Assembly (NCBI RefSeq): GCF_031846565.1
Contig: NZ_JAVRHL010000002.1
Location: forward strand, 372,001 to 436,000
Length of the DNA: 64,000 bases
Direction of reading: 5' to 3'
Origin: Tropicimonas_B omnivorans
GTDB taxonomy: Bacteria; Pseudomonadota; Alphaproteobacteria; Rhodobacterales; Rhodobacteraceae
Below the pieces are notes generated by a model that did no database searches, had not been told where the DNA came from, and worked only from the letters and a program-made list of their open reading frames with translations. The position numbers and the translations under genes are program-made. Of the stretch, positions 1 through 8,125 are shown piece by piece (positions within the stretch are counted from its first letter, which is position 1; each line of letters starts with the position of its first letter).

Positions 1-378
1 CGCGAGCCGTTGATCGCGCAGAAGTACCTGCCCGCGGTAACGAAGGGCGACAAGCGCGTCATCCTGATCGACGGTGAGGCCGCTGGCGCGATCAACCGTG
101 TTCCGGCCGAGGGCGAGACACGCTCGAACATGCATGTGGGCGGCCGTGCCGAGAAATCAGAACTGACGAACCGGGATCGCGAGATCTGCGCCGCCATCGG
201 TCCCACGCTGAAAGAGCGCGGCCAGCTTTTCGTCGGGATCGACGTGATCGGCGACTATCTTACCGAGATCAACGTCACGTCGCCGACCGGCCTTCAGGAA
301 ATGGAACGGTTCGACGGGGTGAACTATACCGCCCGGATCTGGGAGGCCGCCGAGGCCGCGGTTGCCGCGCGCGACTGA
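1..378 (+). CDS. gshB: Glutathione synthetase, C-terminal part (gene begins upstream of the window)
   Basis: The frame is open from base 1, so this is the 3' end (125 codons plus stop) of a gene starting before the window. It carries the C-terminal ATP-grasp signature of prokaryotic glutathione synthetase: EINVTSPTG near residue 90 of the visible part, preceded by GQLFVGIDVIGDYL, which supplies Mg and ATP ligands. The enzyme joins glycine to gamma-glutamylcysteine using ATP in the cytoplasm, the last step of glutathione synthesis. Its last 55 bp overlap the 3' end of the convergent comM gene. The family call is firm; the N-terminal half cannot be assessed. Confidence 0.9.
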   Translation, partial: REPLIAQKYLPAVTKGDKRVILIDGEAAGAINRVPAEGETRSNMHVGGRAEKSELTNRDREICAAIGPTLKERGQLFVGIDVIGDYLTEINVTSPTGLQEMERFDGVNYTARIWEAAEAAVAARD

Positions 379-1898
379 GCAGGGGCGTCCATCCCGCCGA
401 TCGCGAGACGAAAGCCCACCGCTTCGGCAATGTGGATCCGGGTGACGCCGTCCGCCCCGTCGAGATCGGCGATGGTTCTCGCCACCCGCAGCACCCGGTG
501 GTAGCCGCGCGCCGAGAGGCCGAAACGCCCTGCGATCTGCGCCAGGAGCGAGCGCCCCGCCTCGTCGGGCGTCGCGATGCTGCCCAGCAGTTCCCCGTCC
601 GCATCGGCATTGACCCGCACGCGGCCCATTCCGGCAAAGCGCGCACTCTGGATGGATCGCGCCGCGCTCACGCGCGCGGCGACCTCCGCCGAGCCTTCCG
701 CGGGCGCCGGCAGGTCGAGATCGGCGTAGGCCACTGGCGGCACCTCCACGCGCAGATCGAAGCGGTCCATCAAGGGGCCGGAGATCCGGCCCATGTAATC
801 CTCGCCGCAGGCCGGAGCCTTGGAGCAGGCCCTGCCCGGGTCGCAGAGATAGCCGCAGCGGCAGGGATTGGCGGCGGCGACCAGCATGAAACCGCACGGG
901 TAGCGCACATGCGCGTTGGCCCTGGCGACCACGACTTCGCCGGTCTCGACGGGCTGTCGCAAGGTTTCGAGAACGGCGCGGGAGAATTCGGGCAGCTCGT
1001 CCAGAAACAGGACGCCGTTATGGGCGAGGCTGATCTCCCCCGGCTTCGCGCCGCGCCCGCCGCCGACGATGGCGGCCATGGAGGCGGTGTGGTGCGGCTC
1101 GCGAAAGGGCCGGGCGCGGGAGAGGCCGCCCTTGTCGAGAAGCCCGGCGAGGGAGTGGATCATCGAGGTCTCTAACGCCTCGGCCGGGCTCAGCGGAGGC
1201 AGGATGGAGCCGATGCGGGCGGCCAGCATGGACTTGCCCGAGCCGGGCGTGCCGACCATCAGGAGATGATGACGCCCGGCGGCCGCAATCTCGAGGGCGC
1301 GCTTGGCCCGTTCCTGACCCTTCACGTCCCGCAGATCCTTCGCGCCCGGATCGCCCGTCACTTCGCCGGGGGTGGCGGGCCGCAAGACCGTTTGCGCGGT
1401 CAGGTGCCGCACGGTCTCACCGAGGGACGCCGGGGCAATGACCTCGGCCGCGGCGACCCATGCCGCCTCGGCGCCGCAATCCTTCGGGCAGATCAGCCGA
1501 CGTTCCGCTTCCGCGGCGGCGATGGCCGCTGGCAGGGCGCCGCGGACGGCGACGAGTGTTCCGGCGAGGGACAGCTCACCGAGTGAGGTCGTCCGCTCTA
1601 CCTCGTCGACCGGCAGGATCTCCATCGCGGCGAGGACGGCGAGGGCGATCGGCAGATCGAAATGGGAGCCTTCCTTCGGTATGTCGGCGGGGGAGAGGTT
1701 GAGCGTGATCTTCTTCGGCGGAAGGGCGATGGCGAGGTCGGACAATGCCGCGCGGACCCGCTCGCGCGCTTCGGAGACCGCCTTGTCGGGCAGACCGACG
1801 ATCGTGAACGCCGGAATCCCTGGTGAGATGGCGCACTGCACCTCGACTTCCCGCGCCTCGATTCCCTCGAAGGCCACCGTGTAGGTGCGCGCCACCAT
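324..1898 (-). CDS. comM: ComM/YifB-family Mg-chelatase-like AAA+ ATPase
   Basis: 524 aa, a normal length for YifB/ComM. An N-terminal ChlI-like domain covers about residues 20-140. The AAA+ core has Walker A GTPGSGKS near 216-223, Walker B GVLFLDELPEF near 295, and a cysteine-rich insert (NPCRCGYLC) typical of the family. A C-terminal Mg-chelatase helical domain follows. ComM is a hexameric helicase that promotes branch migration during natural transformation in Vibrio; elsewhere its role is inferred. The ATG at 1898 gives the canonical YTVAF/EGIEAREVEV start. The tail after AEAVGFRLA is alanine/serine-rich, and its last codons overlap the 3' end of gshB on the other strand. Confidence 0.92.
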   Translation of the reverse strand: MVARTYTVAFEGIEAREVEVQCAISPGIPAFTIVGLPDKAVSEARERVRAALSDLAIALPPKKITLNLSPADIPKEGSHFDLPIALAVLAAMEILPVDEVERTTSLGELSLAGTLVAVRGALPAAIAAAEAERRLICPKDCGAEAAWVAAAEVIAPASLGETVRHLTAQTVLRPATPGEVTGDPGAKDLRDVKGQERAKRALEIAAAGRHHLLMVGTPGSGKSMLAARIGSILPPLSPAEALETSMIHSLAGLLDKGGLSRARPFREPHHTASMAAIVGGGRGAKPGEISLAHNGVLFLDELPEFSRAVLETLRQPVETGEVVVARANAHVRYPCGFMLVAAANPCRCGYLCDPGRACSKAPACGEDYMGRISGPLMDRFDLRVEVPPVAYADLDLPAPAEGSAEVAARVSAARSIQSARFAGMGRVRVNADADGELLGSIATPDEAGRSLLAQIAGRFGLSARGYHRVLRVARTIADLDGADGVTRIHIAEAVGFRLAIGGMDAPAQSRAATAASAASQIRAV

Positions 1899-2174
1899 TG
1901 TCCCGTCACTCCGCCATGCACCGTCGGAGGTAATCGGATCGTGGTTAAGAAGTGGTTACGCGCTCGGAGGGGCCGGTCCTTGACGGGATACTCCCGGCCG
2001 TCCTTCTCCAGCGTTTCCCCCCTCGACGAGCTCGGCATCGCGCCCCCTGGCGGTCGCGGGCGCAGGACGCTTCCGCCATGGAAAACAGGGGCGCCGGGAG
2101 GCCCCGCCTGTCCCGAAAGAATTCTGTTGAGATCGGGACAGGGCGCGCTAAATCGATCTCTGCGGTAAAAGTGT
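1899..2174. other. Intergenic region between comM and the stress promoter
   Basis: This is the upstream region of comM (minus strand) and the distal upstream region of the rpoH gene. I see no convincing gene. It contains one striking element, a perfect 10-bp inverted repeat at 2107-2142 (separate entry). An AT-richer patch at 1935-1955 could hold the comM promoter, but no clear -35/-10 pair is visible. Confidence 0.6.
2107..2142. repeat. Perfect 10-bp inverted repeat (hairpin or operator)
   Basis: CCTGTCCCGA at 2107-2116 is matched by its exact reverse complement TCGGGACAGG at 2133-2142, separated by 16 nt of AT-richer sequence. No T-run follows on either strand, so it does not look like an intrinsic terminator. 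The arms are about 26 bp apart centre to centre. It lies 33 bp upstream of the EcfG-type promoter and could be a regulator site for that promoter or for comM. Function unknown. Confidence 0.55.
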
Positions 2175-2200
2175 GGAACCAACTTTGGTCACGCGCCGTT
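2175..2200 (+). promoter_or_regulatory. EcfG/RpoE2-type general stress promoter upstream of the rpoH gene
   Basis: GGAACC at 2175-2180, then 16 nt, then CGTT at 2197-2200. This matches the alphaproteobacterial general-stress ECF sigma consensus GGAAC-N16/17-cGTT (for Sinorhizobium RpoE2, GGAAC-N18/19-TT). In S. meliloti, rpoH2 is a known target of RpoE2. The site is 281 bp before the rpoH ATG and 28 bp before a small open frame that has its own Shine-Dalgarno sequence. The cognate sigma factor and the PhyR/NepR regulators are not in this window. Confidence 0.65.
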
Positions 2201-2227
2201 CGTCTCCTGAAAACATGGGAGACCGAA

Positions 2228-2455
2228 ATGTTCTCAATGCTGTCTTATAGCCGGGTCGACACTCGGCGGGCGTATCGCCCGGCAGCCGAACGGTCACTCT
2301 CCCCATTCTCTCGAATGAACAACATCGCGCAGCCGGTTCAGCGGCTTCGTTCTGCGCGTCATGTATCGGCATTTCAAACTGCGATCCGCAAGGCCACCGG
2401 TTTCCGGGCGGTGGGTCTTGCCGGGTGCACCAACGGTCAAGAATGGCCCGCTTAG
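2228..2455 (+). CDS. Small hypothetical protein (75 aa) leading the rpoH transcript
   Basis: The frame begins with ATG at 2228. A Shine-Dalgarno core GGAG at 2218-2221 sits 6 nt upstream, and the predicted EcfG-type -10 ends 27 nt upstream. It ends 25 bp before the rpoH start, so it would be the first cistron of the stress transcript. The product is arginine-rich (about 12 Arg in 75) with no recognisable domain, signal peptide or membrane segment. Codon third positions are less GC-biased than in neighbouring genes, which weakens the coding case. It may instead be a leader RNA that affects rpoH translation. Confidence 0.35.
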   Translation: MFSMLSYSRVDTRRAYRPAAERSLSPFSRMNNIAQPVQRLRSARHVSAFQTAIRKATGFRAVGLAGCTNGQEWPA

Positions 2456-2480
2456 ACGGGCGAAGACAGGGGTATTGAAG

Positions 2481-3359
2481 ATGGCTTTGGACGGTTCCTA
2501 CGATCATTCACTTTCCCGGCGCGCCATGCAGGCCGAGCTTCTGGACGCCGAGACCGAACTTGCCCTTGCCTATGCGTGGCGCGACAATCGCGATGAGCAA
2601 GCACTGCACAGGCTCATTACAGCCTATATGCGCCTCGCGATCTCGATGGCGGCGAAGTTCAAGCGCTACGGCGCACCGATGAACGACCTTATCCAGGAAG
2701 CGAGCCTCGGCCTCATGAAGGCGGCCGACAAGTTCGACCCCGATCGCGGTGTCCGCTTCTCGACCTACGCGGTGTGGTGGATCAAGGCGTCGATCCAGGA
2801 CCACGTGATGCGCAACTGGTCCATGGTCAGGACCGGGTCGACCTCCAGCCAGAAGTCACTCTTCTTCAACATGCGCCGGGTTCAGGCGCGTCTCGAGCGT
2901 GAGGCCGCGGCCTCCGGCGAGAAGCTCGACGGCCATCAGCTTCGCCAGATGATCGCGACCGAGGTGGGCGTTCCGCTCCATGACGTCGAGATGATGGAAG
3001 GCCGCCTGTCTGGGTCCGACTACTCGCTGAACGCGACCCAATCGTCGGCTGACGAGGGGCGGGAGTGGATCGAGACGCTGGAGGATGGCGGCGATCAGGC
3101 CTCCGAATCCGTCGCCCGCGACAAGGATATCGACACGCTCCGCGGCTGGCTGGTCTCCGCCCTCGGCGATCTGAACGAGCGCGAGCGGTTCATCGTTCGT
3201 GAGCGGAAACTGCGGGATGCGCCGCGCACGCTCGAAAGCCTCGGCGACGAGCTGGGCCTGTCGAAGGAGCGCGTGCGCCAGCTCGAGGCGGCGGCCTTCG
3301 GCAAGATGCGCAAGACGCTGGAAGGACAGTCCCGCGAGGTTCACGACTTCTTCGCCTGA
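2481..3359 (+). CDS. rpoH: RNA polymerase sigma-32 family factor (RpoH, probably RpoHII type)
   Basis: 292 aa, usual for RpoH. Region 2 has the core-binding and -10 recognition segment (DLIQEASLGLMKAADKFD near 69-86, then TYAVWWIKASI). The RpoH box QKSLFFNMRR lies at about 124-133 and distinguishes sigma-32 from other sigma-70 proteins. A region 4 helix-turn-helix (ELGLSKERVRQLE) is near 263-275. The frame stays open upstream to 2361, but ATG 2481 gives the standard MALD/DGSYDHSLSRR beginning. Many Rhodobacterales carry two RpoH proteins. The ECF-type promoter upstream favours the stress-responsive second one (RpoHII), but this is inferred from context. A strong terminator follows. Confidence 0.9.
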   Translation: MALDGSYDHSLSRRAMQAELLDAETELALAYAWRDNRDEQALHRLITAYMRLAISMAAKFKRYGAPMNDLIQEASLGLMKAADKFDPDRGVRFSTYAVWWIKASIQDHVMRNWSMVRTGSTSSQKSLFFNMRRVQARLEREAAASGEKLDGHQLRQMIATEVGVPLHDVEMMEGRLSGSDYSLNATQSSADEGREWIETLEDGGDQASESVARDKDIDTLRGWLVSALGDLNERERFIVRERKLRDAPRTLESLGDELGLSKERVRQLEAAAFGKMRKTLEGQSREVHDFFA

Positions 3360-3384
3360 TCCCGTAACTATCTGATCTCAGGCA

Positions 3385-3411
3385 GGCCGCCCCGGTTGGG
3401 GCGGCCTTTTT
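3385..3411 (+). terminator. Rho-independent terminator of the rpoH gene
   Basis: A perfect 9-bp stem, GGCCGCCCC (3385-3393) and GGGGCGGCC (3398-3406), with the 4-nt loop GGTT is followed directly by TTTTT. It starts 25 bp after the rpoH stop codon. Confidence 0.93.
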
Positions 3412-3492
3412 CGTCTGGAGGGTTCCAGCGCTATCGGCGGCGGGCGCTGGTCTTTCCCCGAGCGCATGTGCCGGGGCTGCGCCGCTTTCCGA

Positions 3493-3510
3493 CTAAAACT
3501 CTAAACTTTA
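3493..3510 (+). promoter_or_regulatory. AT-rich direct repeats upstream of the iron transporter operon
   Basis: CTAAA occurs at 3493-3497 and again at 3501-3505 (8-bp period) in an A/T island (to TTTA at 3510) within GC-rich sequence. It is about 100 bp upstream of the iron ABC operon. Iron-responsive regulators of alphaproteobacteria (Irr, and the Rhodobacterales iron box) recognise AT-rich TTTAGA-like repeats, which read on the minus strand here. The match is only approximate, so assignment to a regulator is speculative. Confidence 0.3.
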
Positions 3511-3606
3511 TGTCTGGACCCCCGGCCGCTCATCTCATATCGCGATGACCGGACAAGATCGGACGCGCGCTTCGCGGGCGTCCTTCATCAAAATCGAGGA
3601 GTCCGA

Positions 3607-4509
3607 ATGATGTTTCGCACCGCCCTTGGCGCCGCCTTGACAGGCGCCGTTCTCGCTTCTCCCGTCCTCGCCGAAGAGGTCAGCGTCGAGACCGCTCGCG
3701 GGCCCGTTTCCGTGGAATCCTCCCCGGAGAGCGTACTGGTCTATGACATGACCGCTCTCGACACGATGGATGCGCTGGGCGTCGAGGGCATCACGACGAT
3801 CGAGAACGTGCTTCTGGACTACGCGAACGATTATCCGGGCATTCCCGGCACCCTCTTCGAGCCGGATTTCGAGGCGGTCAACGCACTTCAGCCCGATCTT
3901 ATCATCGCCGGTGGCCGGTCCGCTGCGCAGGTGGACGATCTTTCCCGCTTCGCGCCGACCCTCGACATGACGGTCCCCGGCGAAAACGGCCTCGAGGTCG
4001 CGCTGTCCCGGATCGACGCCTACGGCACGCTCTTCGACCGCGAAGACGAGGCCGCGGCGCTCTCCGCCGAGATCGAGAGCAAGATCGAGGAGGTCCGCGC
4101 CGCTGGCGAGGGCAAGGGGACGGGGCTCGTCGTCCTGACCAACGGGCCGAAGGTCTCCGCCTACGGCGCCGGTTCCCGGTTCGGCTGGATTCACGAGGTG
4201 AGCGGTCTTCCCGAGGCTGTCGAGGGACTGGACACCGGCACCCACGGCGAGGCGGTCTCCTTCGAGTACATCCGCGAGGCGAACCCCGACTGGCTTCTCG
4301 TGATCGACCGGGTCGCGGCCATCGGCGCCGAGGGTGACAGCGCCCGCGCAACGCTCGACAACCCGCTCGTGCGCGAGACCACCGCGTGGCAGAACGACCA
4401 GGTCATCTACCTGAACGCCGCCGACATCTACCTTTCGGGCGGCGGCGCGACCTCGCTGAGCAACACGCTCGACATCCTGGCTGACGCGTTCGGGTCCACA
4501 GGCTCGTGA
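3607..4509 (+). CDS. Siderophore/ferric-chelate ABC transporter, substrate-binding protein
   Basis: 300 aa with a Sec signal peptide (hydrophobic stretch to about residue 22, cleavage after VLA). The mature protein is a class III (SIP/FecB-type) binding protein: DTMDALGVEGITTIENVL early and ALQPDLIIAGGRSAAQVDDL mid-protein, typical of YclQ/FatB/CeuE. It would capture ferric siderophore in the periplasm for the two downstream permeases and the ATPase. A lipobox is not evident, so it is probably soluble. Its stop codon shares bases with the GTG start of the first permease. The exact substrate cannot be read from sequence. Confidence 0.88.
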   Translation: MMFRTALGAALTGAVLASPVLAEEVSVETARGPVSVESSPESVLVYDMTALDTMDALGVEGITTIENVLLDYANDYPGIPGTLFEPDFEAVNALQPDLIIAGGRSAAQVDDLSRFAPTLDMTVPGENGLEVALSRIDAYGTLFDREDEAAALSAEIESKIEEVRAAGEGKGTGLVVLTNGPKVSAYGAGSRFGWIHEVSGLPEAVEGLDTGTHGEAVSFEYIREANPDWLLVIDRVAAIGAEGDSARATLDNPLVRETTAWQNDQVIYLNAADIYLSGGGATSLSNTLDILADAFGSTGS

Positions 4510-5459
4510 CCCTGGCGCGGGCCGCATATCCCGCCCTGGCACTGCTGGCTCTTCTGAGCCTCGGCACCGGGGCGAGCGGCATCGGCCCGCTCCAGCTCCT
4601 GACGGATCCCGAGGGGCTCTGGCTCCTCGCCGTCTCCCGCCTGCCGCGAACGGTCGCGGCGCTCCTTGCCGGCGCCGGCCTCGCCGTGGCGGGCGTCATC
4701 ATGCAGATGCTGGCGCGCAACCGGTTCGTCGAGCCGGCGACGGCCGGGACGGGGGAGGCGGCCGGCCTCGGCCTCGTCGCCGTGACGCTTCTCGCCCCCG
4801 CCTCCGCGATCTGGCTCAAGATGCTGGCGGCCACGGCGACGGCGCTCGCCGGGACGGCCGGCTTCCTCGCGATGGTCCGCCGTCTGCCGCCGCGCGAGCC
4901 GCTTCTCGTACCGCTCACCGGCATCGTCTATGGCGGCATTCTCGGCGCGGCGACGACGTTTCTCGCCTACGAGCGCGATCTGCTGCAGTACATCGGCATC
5001 TGGATGAACGGCGAGTTCTCGGGCGTCATGATCGGGCGCTACGAGTATCTCTGGATCTCCGGCGGCCTGACCGTGCTCGCCTATCTCTTCGCCGACCGCT
5101 TCACGATCGCCGGGATGGGGCGGGACATGAGCGTCAATCTCGGCCTCTCCTACGGGCAGGTCATGGCTTTCGGATTGTTCATCGTCTCCGTGATCACCGC
5201 GCTGACGGTGGTGACGGTCGGCATGATCCCCTTTGTCGGCCTCGTCGTCCCCAACATCGTGAGCCGGATCCGGGGCGACAACCTGCGCCACTCGCTGCCG
5301 ATCGTCGCCCTCTCGGGTGCGGCGCTCGTCCTGGCCTGCGACGTCCTCGCCCGCGTCATCCGCTATCCCTACGAGATTCCGGTGGGGACGGTCCTCGGCA
5401 TCGTCGGCGGGGCGATCTTCCTGTGGCTGCTTCACAGCCGGGGCTCCCGTGGCCACTAG
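4506..5459 (+). CDS. FecCD-family iron chelate ABC permease (first)
   Basis: 317 aa, GTG start overlapping the previous stop (GTGA at 4506-4509). It is a multi-pass membrane protein with about nine hydrophobic segments. The FecCD hallmarks are LPRTVAALLAGAGLAVAG near residue 45 and GMIPFVGLVVPNIVSR near 240, the cytoplasmic coupling helix that contacts the ATPase. It pairs with the next gene as a heterodimeric channel for ferric-siderophore import, as YclN and YclO do. Confidence 0.88.
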   Translation: MTLARAAYPALALLALLSLGTGASGIGPLQLLTDPEGLWLLAVSRLPRTVAALLAGAGLAVAGVIMQMLARNRFVEPATAGTGEAAGLGLVAVTLLAPASAIWLKMLAATATALAGTAGFLAMVRRLPPREPLLVPLTGIVYGGILGAATTFLAYERDLLQYIGIWMNGEFSGVMIGRYEYLWISGGLTVLAYLFADRFTIAGMGRDMSVNLGLSYGQVMAFGLFIVSVITALTVVTVGMIPFVGLVVPNIVSRIRGDNLRHSLPIVALSGAALVLACDVLARVIRYPYEIPVGTVLGIVGGAIFLWLLHSRGSRGH

Positions 5460-6390
5460 ACTCCTCCTGCCGGCCCTGCTTGCCTACCTCGTCGCGGCTG
5501 CCCTCTTCCTCACATGGGGCGCGCGGGGCGATTGGGGGTTCGTGCTGGCCTTCCGGGGCGAGAAGCTGGCCGCGCTCACGCTTGTCGCGGCGGCCGTGGC
5601 GATCTCAACCATCGTGTTCCAGACCATCACGGCGAACCGGATCCTGACGCCCTCGATCATGGGCTTCGATGCGCTGTACCTTCTGATCCAGACCGGCCTC
5701 GTCTTCGCGCTGAGCGGCGTCGGCGCGGTATCCCTCGATCCGCTGGTAAAGTTCGGCGCGGAGACGGCGCTGATGCTGGCTGCGGCGCTGGCGCTTTTCT
5801 CCATCGTGCTCCGCGGGGCAGGGGACCTCAATCGCATGGTGCTGACGGGGATCATCATCGGCGTGGTGTTCCGCAGCGTGACGGGGCTCATGAACCGGAT
5901 GATGGACCCGTCCGAGTTCACCATGATCCAGTCCGCCACCTTTGCCCGCTTCAACGCGGTGGACACGCGGCTTCTGTGGATCGCCGCCCTCGTCACGCTC
6001 GCCGCCGCTGCCGCGCTCATGGCCCGCGCGCGGGAACTGGATGTGCTGTCGCTCGGCCGGGACGCGGCGATCAATCTCGGGGTCGACCACGACCGTGCCG
6101 CGAAGCGGCTCCTTCTGCTCGTCTCGCTCCTCGTCTCCGTCTCCACCGCGCTCGTGGGGCCGGTGGTGTTCTTCGGTCTGCTCGTCTCCGCGCTCACCCA
6201 CCGGATCGCGGGCACATTCCGTCACGATGTCCTCCTGCCGCTGTCGGCCCTCCTGGCCGCGGTGATCCTGGTGGCGAGCCAGACCCTCTTCGAACGCGTC
6301 CTCGGCCTTCAGACCTCCGTTTCCGTCGTCATCGAGGCTCTGGGCGGGATCGTCTTCATCTATCTGATCCTCAAGAGGCCCGTACGATGA
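5449..6390 (+). CDS. FecCD-family iron chelate ABC permease (second)
   Basis: 313 aa starting at GTG 5449 (VATRLLLPALLAYL), overlapping the first permease by 11 bp. The frame is open further upstream, but that part has no hydrophobic permease-like sequence. Hydrophobic helices run throughout. VGPVVFFGLLVSALTHRI near residue 240 is the FecCD coupling loop. It is the YclO-like partner of the preceding permease, and its stop overlaps the ATPase ATG. Confidence 0.87.
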   Translation: MATRLLLPALLAYLVAAALFLTWGARGDWGFVLAFRGEKLAALTLVAAAVAISTIVFQTITANRILTPSIMGFDALYLLIQTGLVFALSGVGAVSLDPLVKFGAETALMLAAALALFSIVLRGAGDLNRMVLTGIIIGVVFRSVTGLMNRMMDPSEFTMIQSATFARFNAVDTRLLWIAALVTLAAAAALMARARELDVLSLGRDAAINLGVDHDRAAKRLLLLVSLLVSVSTALVGPVVFFGLLVSALTHRIAGTFRHDVLLPLSALLAAVILVASQTLFERVLGLQTSVSVVIEALGGIVFIYLILKRPVR

Positions 6391-7139
6391 TCCAGATCGA
6401 GAGCCTGACCGCCTCCCTCGGCGATGCGCCGATCCTGAACGGCATCGATGCCGTCCTGCCGAGGGGCGCGCTCACCGCTCTCGTCGGGCCGAACGGGGCG
6501 GGCAAGTCGACCCTGCTCTCCGTGCTCGGACGGCTGACACCGATGACCGGCGGATCGGTGCGGCTGGACGGTGCTGATCTCGCCCAGATCCCGTCGCGGG
6601 ATCTGGCCCGGCGGCTCTCCGTCCTGCGGCAGGATACCGTGATCGCCACGCGCCTGACCGTGGAGGACCTCGCTGGCTTCGGCCGCTATCCCCATTCGCA
6701 GGGGCGGCTGACGCCCGAGGACAGGGACATCGTGCGGCGATGCCTTGCCCTCGTCGACCTCGAACCGCTCGCTGGACGTCACCTCGACACGCTCTCCGGC
6801 GGGCAGCGACAGCGCGCGCTCATCGCCATGGCGCTGGCGCAGCAGACCGAGGTGCTGCTGCTCGACGAGCCGCTGAACAATCTCGATCTCGCCCATGCGC
6901 GCCGGGTGATGAACGTTGCTGCCGAAGAGGCCCGCGCCGGCAAGACCGTCGTCGTGGTTCTGCACGACCTGACCATCGCCGCGCGCTTCGCCGACCATGT
7001 CGTCGCGATGAAGGACGGACGCATCCACGATGCCGGGCCGCCGCCGGAGGTCATGTCCGCCGCGTCGCTCGGCGCGCTCTACGAGTGCAAGGTCGAGGTC
7101 CACGAGATCGGCGGTCATCGCGTGGTCATGCCGATCTGA
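6387..7139 (+). CDS. Iron chelate ABC transporter ATP-binding protein
   Basis: 250 aa. Walker A GPNGAGKST near residue 33, signature LSGGQRQR near 138, Walker B LLLDEPLNNLD near 159, and an H-loop histidine in VVLHDLTIAARFA. Its ATG (6387) overlaps the preceding TGA by four bases, so the four genes form one operon. The frame is open upstream of 6387 inside the permease gene, but that translation is not protein-like. It is the FecE/YclP-type energiser of ferric-siderophore uptake. Confidence 0.9.
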   Translation: MIQIESLTASLGDAPILNGIDAVLPRGALTALVGPNGAGKSTLLSVLGRLTPMTGGSVRLDGADLAQIPSRDLARRLSVLRQDTVIATRLTVEDLAGFGRYPHSQGRLTPEDRDIVRRCLALVDLEPLAGRHLDTLSGGQRQRALIAMALAQQTEVLLLDEPLNNLDLAHARRVMNVAAEEARAGKTVVVVLHDLTIAARFADHVVAMKDGRIHDAGPPPEVMSAASLGALYECKVEVHEIGGHRVVMPI

Positions 7140-7192
7140 CGGCGGACCGCCTGCACGACGCGCCCGGTCGCCCTTTTCAGCCGGGGACGGTC

Positions 7193-8110
7193 TCAGTCGA
7201 CCCAGGCGAGGTCCGGACGGACGGAGGCGCAGTAGGTTCCCGCCGCCTTCCGCGCTTCACGGACGACTTCGCGGATGAGATCGCTTCGCGTCGCGGTCTG
7301 GAAGCTGGCGAGAATGGGCATCGCCGGAAAGCGTTTCGCGACAGCCAGCGGATAGAGGGCGCCCGAATGCAACTCCCGGTCGATGGTGACGGCGGGAACG
7401 GCGCCGACGCCGAACCCGTCCATCATCATCGAGATGATCGCGTAGAGCGAATTGCAGCTTGTCAGTTTCGAGGCCAGCGCCCGTTCGTCGTGGAAGTACG
7501 GCGCGATCATCTCGTAGGGCGGAGAGCCTTCCGGGAAGGAGATGATCGGCAACCTCGCCAGATCGCTCACCGTGTAGGTCCGGTCGGGGTCGATCAGTCG
7601 CGCGGAGCCCGCCCATGTCATCTGGAAGACGCAGGCGCTGTAGCTGCGATAGCTCTCCCCGAGGACCGGACGCAGGCAGAAGATCAGGTCGAACTCGCCC
7701 CTCTCCATCCCCGACGTGAGGGCCTTCGTCGTGTCCACCGTCAGTTCCACCGGCAGATCGGGGAACCGCATGTGAAGCGCGTCGACCAGCGCCCGCATCC
7801 AGGTGGAGGACACCGAGTCGATGGCGCCGATGCGAATGGGCTCCGAAAGGGCGGGACCGCCGGACAGCGTCTCCCGCAAATCGTCGACATCACCGAGGAT
7901 CTTCTCGAAGCGGCGCAGGGTTTCCTGCCCCCCGGCGGTCAGCGCGAAGCGTCCCTCGCCCCGCTCCACGAGGCGGTGGCCGAGATCCCGCTCGAGCCCG
8001 GCCAGCCGCGCGGAGATCGCGGGCTGGGTGGTGTTCATCTCCGTCGCGGTGCGCCCGAAATGGCGGTTGCGCGCAAGGACGACGAAGCTGCGCATGTCGA
8101 TCAGTCGCAT
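7193..8110 (-). CDS. LysR-family transcriptional regulator of the polyamine-type operon
   Basis: 305 aa. An N-terminal winged HTH (MRSFVVLARNRHFGRTA, then TTQPAISARLAGLERDLG) is followed by a LysR substrate-binding domain. It is the last gene of a minus-strand operon encoding a polyamine-type ABC importer and an aminobutyraldehyde-type dehydrogenase, starting 15 bp after that enzyme's stop. It plausibly senses the imported amine or its breakdown product. A LysR-type palindrome, ATAA-N7-TTAT, lies upstream of the operon's first gene. The effector is unknown. Confidence 0.85.
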   Translation of the reverse strand: MRLIDMRSFVVLARNRHFGRTATEMNTTQPAISARLAGLERDLGHRLVERGEGRFALTAGGQETLRRFEKILGDVDDLRETLSGGPALSEPIRIGAIDSVSSTWMRALVDALHMRFPDLPVELTVDTTKALTSGMERGEFDLIFCLRPVLGESYRSYSACVFQMTWAGSARLIDPDRTYTVSDLARLPIISFPEGSPPYEMIAPYFHDERALASKLTSCNSLYAIISMMMDGFGVGAVPAVTIDRELHSGALYPLAVAKRFPAMPILASFQTATRSDLIREVVREARKAAGTYCASVRPDLAWVD

Positions 8111-8125
8111 GGAGCGGCGGTCCGA

